From: Trichoplax adhaerens
Taxonomy: Eukaryota; Placozoa; Uniplacotomia; Trichoplacea; Trichoplacidae
Assembly: GCF_000150275.1 (NCBI RefSeq)
Contig: NW_002060944.1
Coordinates: 9,138,159-9,202,158, forward strand
Length of the DNA: 64,000 nt
Direction of reading: 5' to 3'
Shown: positions 60,642 through 64,000 of the stretch, piece after piece
How the letters are laid out: each line of letters starts with the position of its first letter
Numbering within the stretch: the first letter of the stretch is position 1
Program-made: the position numbers and the translations under genes
Notes under the pieces: model-generated
The model's input: the letters and a program-made list of their open reading frames with translations, nothing else
Told to the model about the DNA's origin: nothing
Databases searched by the model: none

Positions 60642-63600
60642 ATGGCCAAGCCGTCCACGATCTCTTTCAGCGGTACTGAAGCAGATACCGACGCCGAAAG
60701 TTTACGACAATGTGAGAGATATGTAGAAGAACACAACCTACAAGCTGTCTTAAAGGAGAGCATAGTACAACTTTGCATATCGCAACCGAACAACCCTTTC
60801 AGCTTTTTGCGAGACCACTTTGAGAATTTATCGATGGTAAGTGGTTACCATCACAATGTTTTCCAAGCACTGTTGAACAATAGTTCAATGCAAATGACAC
60901 ACTATTCTATCCTCAGTCGTGGAATAAATTGGACATTTTTCCAACAATGTGTAGTGTTGAACTTGTAGTACAACAGTTATCTCTGTTTAGTCCATGTTAG
61001 CATAGGCAACGCTGCAGCATCATCCTCTTTTCAAACTAGAAAGTTGTATTGAATTCTTGACTTTGTACAAATTCCAACATTGATGTTTGTCTGTTGTCAC
61101 TTGAATGTGTATGATACCCTACTATCCACAGCGTAAGTTATACCACAGTAGCGATGCATTGCCTATCCAGTAAGTATATTGCTGTTTGCTGCGAGTATCG
61201 TCGACAGCCTTGTTAGGTATTTGCTTCGTTGAAGCCAACGTCAATCGACGATACATACATCGACCAACCGCGACTTTCATCCAACCAAGTGGATGGTATT
61301 TCATCGCATCCTTACCAAGCATTCTATGTAATAATATTGTCTATCAATGGTGCACATCGCAAGAGGCAAAGAGAGAGAGAGAAGGCACACACATGTACAT
61401 CCAAGTCTACTACTTCAACTCTACCTATGACCGATTCAATTCCCCTTGTAGAATGGACATAGTCACTGACCAGTCGCGTGGAGGCGTTAAAGTGTAAAAT
61501 AATGACTGAATTTATCCTTGACAACAGTTGAAAATCATCCGATTGCAACGTCGATAATGTCAATTCTACAACAGCCAATCGTTGATTCAATCTTCAACCC
61601 ATCAATCCTACTGTATAAGCCAACATTGATGGCGATTTCTCCCTTAATGGAAGCAATTTATTCAGCCCAGTTTTTGTCTTCAAAGCCAGATGAATTCTAC
61701 AAGGCATTGAAAAATGATGATTCTAGCCATGGTTGTCGCAAGTCGATACAACAAGCTATTGCACGATAACATGATTCAGTACCTAATCCAATGGATCCAC
61801 GCTGTCTGATACTGTACTGTAGGCTAGACTTGCAGTGAGCGTTTCGACGCGTTGAACAGCCTCGCATCAGATCATTGCAACTTGGCCGGTGTAAATCGAT
61901 AGACTATACCATACAATAGTAACAGTCATATGTTAACACCGCAAAGTGGCGTCTCTTTTCTCCCCCCCCTTGTACAGTCCCAACTTTCACTGACTTGGAC
62001 TGTACGCTACAGTACTATACACTGTGTACATGACGTTGTCCAGGTCGTGGCTGACTGCAATCAACTGTATGATACAGTACTCAAGCTGTCCTCTACTAGA
62101 ACGGGAACTACAGTCAAGAAACTTCAATACCTACAGTCAAAAGACTCACATCCACTCTACACTACTCAAGATGCTGCAGCGCCCAAAGGTGTCACATCTC
62201 ACAATGACTCTCAATACAGACATGTCACCATAGATACAGTACGTACCACTCGACTATTGTCAACAGGACAATGGAATAGGCTGGAGAGGACGGATGGAAC
62301 GCCTGTTGACAGTCAGCTAGAAGATGCATTACAAATGGAATGGACAGCATCGGTCATAACATTTCTTGCTCAATTCAACCACTGTAGCCACTTGCATCCT
62401 CCAATGGCCCTTAATTTACCCTTAGCCATCAGTAAAGAGACAACATGACATTCAAGAAAAAATAGAAACCATCGGATTGCAGTTTGAGTTCATTTTTCAT
62501 CTCTATTGTCATACGTTAGGCCTAGCAAATAGCATACAATACTCTTGTCAAGTTCGCATGATTACAGTGATTGTTCCCTTTATAATGTTGAAATGTCTGT
62601 TTTACTTGATATACTGTCAAGTAGAATACGACAGTACCACGACGATGGGAGAAAGTACTACGCTTAGCGATGACTGGACGTATTATTTTTTTTCTCATTC
62701 TTCCCCCTTCAACGCATACAAATGATTATTTGTTATTATTCTTCTTTTTTTAAAGGACTATAATGAAAAGAAAAAGAAGCAATTACAAGGGCAGTCTAGC
62801 AGTGAAGACAGCAAAGATAGAGATGAAGAACCAACTACAGAACCAGCTTCAACTGGTAGGAGACGAAGAGGTGGTGTTAGTGGTGCTGTAATTAACGAAG
62901 ATGATGCTGCAACATATGTTAAGAAGGTATACCTTAGTGCTGTAGATAGAGGTTGTACATAGAGAATTTCTTATCGCTTATACAATCCAATAGCGCAAAC
63001 TAGCGTCGATTGTAAGCGTGATGGATACGACATTACTCTACACACGCTTGTACCCATGTAGCGCATATTCAGTATAACTCTTGGTAGGAAGATCAAAATC
63101 TCTACCACGTATATAAATCATGGCTGATCATATTGTCAATTGTAATAAACCTTAGGTTGTACCCAAAGACTTTAAGACCATGCAAGCTTTATCAAAAGCG
63201 ATAGAAAAGAATATCTTATTTTCACATCTGGATGATAACGAAAGAAGGTCACTATGCAATAGCGATAATTGATACCGAACCTTGTCTTATGCTCTTTTTT
63301 CAATGATAATACCGTTTCAATATTAGCTGACAATGGACTTTGTTCTTAAACAGTGATATTTTTGACGCTATGTTTCCATGTGAAAGTAAGCCTGGTGACA
63401 TCATCATCAGACAAGGTCTGCTCGCATAGCTACATTCCAACCTAGAATAAAAATGAAATCTTTCAAATACTCATTATACTATTACTACGATCATGGCATA
63501 ATAGAAATGCCCTTTTCCAAGACTACTTTCTGTTTTTTCAATTTTCCGTTACTGTCTATACCGAACGAACTGAACTGATTTCATTGTTCATACGTATTAG

Positions 63601-63820
63601 GTGATGAGGGCGACAATTTCTACATAATGGATTCTGGAGAAGTTGATGTAAGTGATTTTATCTACTTGTGTTAAATGAGATAATTGATCAATGTAGTTTA
63701 TTAAATCGGTGGTGTTTGTAGGTTTATGTCGGTGACAAATTGGTTGCTACTTTGGGTGATATGGCAAGCTTTGGTGAATTAGCATTGATTTATGGAACAC
63801 CTAGAGCTGCTACCATTAAG
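60642..63820 (+). CDS. PRKAR1A: PKA regulatory subunit type I, 3' part off the window
   Basis: Six exons are visible: 60642-60836, 62756-62926, 63156-63247, 63354-63415, 63601-63647 and 63722-63820. They are in phase and encode 222 residues; the gene continues past the right edge. Residues ~18-62 are the dimerisation/docking domain ([40 protein letters not shown]). The inhibitory site is RRRRGGV (100-106), a pseudosubstrate with Gly at the phospho-position, which defines type I subunits. [20 protein letters not shown] and [15 protein letters not shown] lead into the first cyclic-nucleotide domain. Its phosphate-binding cassette is [15 protein letters not shown], with E208 and R217 for cAMP. 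The second cAMP domain is outside the window. Known role: it holds the PKA catalytic subunit inactive until cAMP binds, with membrane targeting through AKAPs. RIalpha versus RIbeta is not resolvable. Intron 1 is about 1.9 kb. Confidence 0.96.
60837..62755 (+). other. Long first intron of the PKA-R gene with a 172-codon open frame
   Basis: The intron starts GTAAGT and ends TTTTTTAAAG. It contains scattered GTAC palindromes and a plus-strand open frame at 61930-62448 ([13 protein letters not shown] to ISKETT stop) with no recognised domain. A second, shorter frame occupies about 61518-61769. They could be alternative first exons, intronic repeats or chance. I do not call them genes. Confidence 0.35.
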
Positions 63821-64000
63821 GTAAATTGCGTAAAGGAACAATAGTAACTTTTAGCTATCACCTAAAGTGCATTGCTAGTAAGCTTCTTTCTAGTTTAACT
63901 ACGATGAGTTGTTTAATAACCGAGTAGTGGAATGAAGCGATATATTCTGATGCTGTTATAAACCTAATGATAGGGATATTTTTCTACCTATGCAATCCGC

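Noticed and set aside
1-64000. Transposable elements with coding capacity, CRISPR arrays, tRNA or rRNA genes
   Set aside because: I saw no transposase, reverse transcriptase or integrase motifs, no regularly spaced identical short repeats with unique spacers, and no convincing tRNA A/B box pair. Weak tRNAs could be missed by eye; a covariance-model scan would settle it.

Overview
The window is nuclear DNA from an early-branching animal, most likely a placozoan (Trichoplax/Hoilungia type). This is inferred, not proved. The base composition is AT-rich. Most genes are cut into many small exons by short GT-AG introns, commonly about 80-100 bp. Several products are animal-type signalling or adaptor proteins: Abl interactor, WBP2, RUN/PDZ/PTB domains and a PKA type I regulatory subunit. 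I saw no transposase, reverse transcriptase, rRNA, confident tRNA or CRISPR array.

Layout. (1) 1-2198, minus: an SLC35B1-type ER nucleotide transporter whose 3' end lies beyond the left edge. (2) 5620-6502, plus: an unrecognised single-pass membrane protein with a signal peptide and a furin-like site. (3) 7.6-18.3 kb, plus: three intronless paralogous kinase-like genes separated by repeat-rich spacers, whose catalytic motifs are changed to different degrees. (4) 19196-23107, minus: Abl interactor. (5) 24824-27564, plus: WBP2, with a consensus CRE 21 bp before its ATG. (6) 30739-32180, plus: ribosomal protein L21. (7) 32215-32547, minus: part of a small cysteine-rich gene. (8) 32847-37651, minus: NPL4 in 17 exons. 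(9) 41027-45251, minus: a RUN-PDZ-PTB protein in 16 exons. (10) 49608-54724, plus: long-form tRNase Z (ELAC2) in 25 exons. (11) 57304-58325, minus: a C7orf50-like protein. (12) 60642 to beyond the right edge, plus: PKA regulatory subunit type I.

The genes do not form an operon or one pathway. The mix is housekeeping genes (L21, NPL4, ELAC2, SLC35B1, C7orf50-like) interleaved with signalling and cytoskeleton genes (Abi, WBP2, PKA-R, RUN-PDZ-PTB, kinase trio).

Intergenic DNA carries several unrelated minisatellite-like direct repeats with units of about 85-230 bp. It also carries many scattered copies of a self-complementary motif built from TACAGT, GTACTGTAC and GTACAGTGTAC. Exon models were built by hand from splice signals, reading phase and similarity to remembered protein families. 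Most models close in phase, but transcript data would be the real test.
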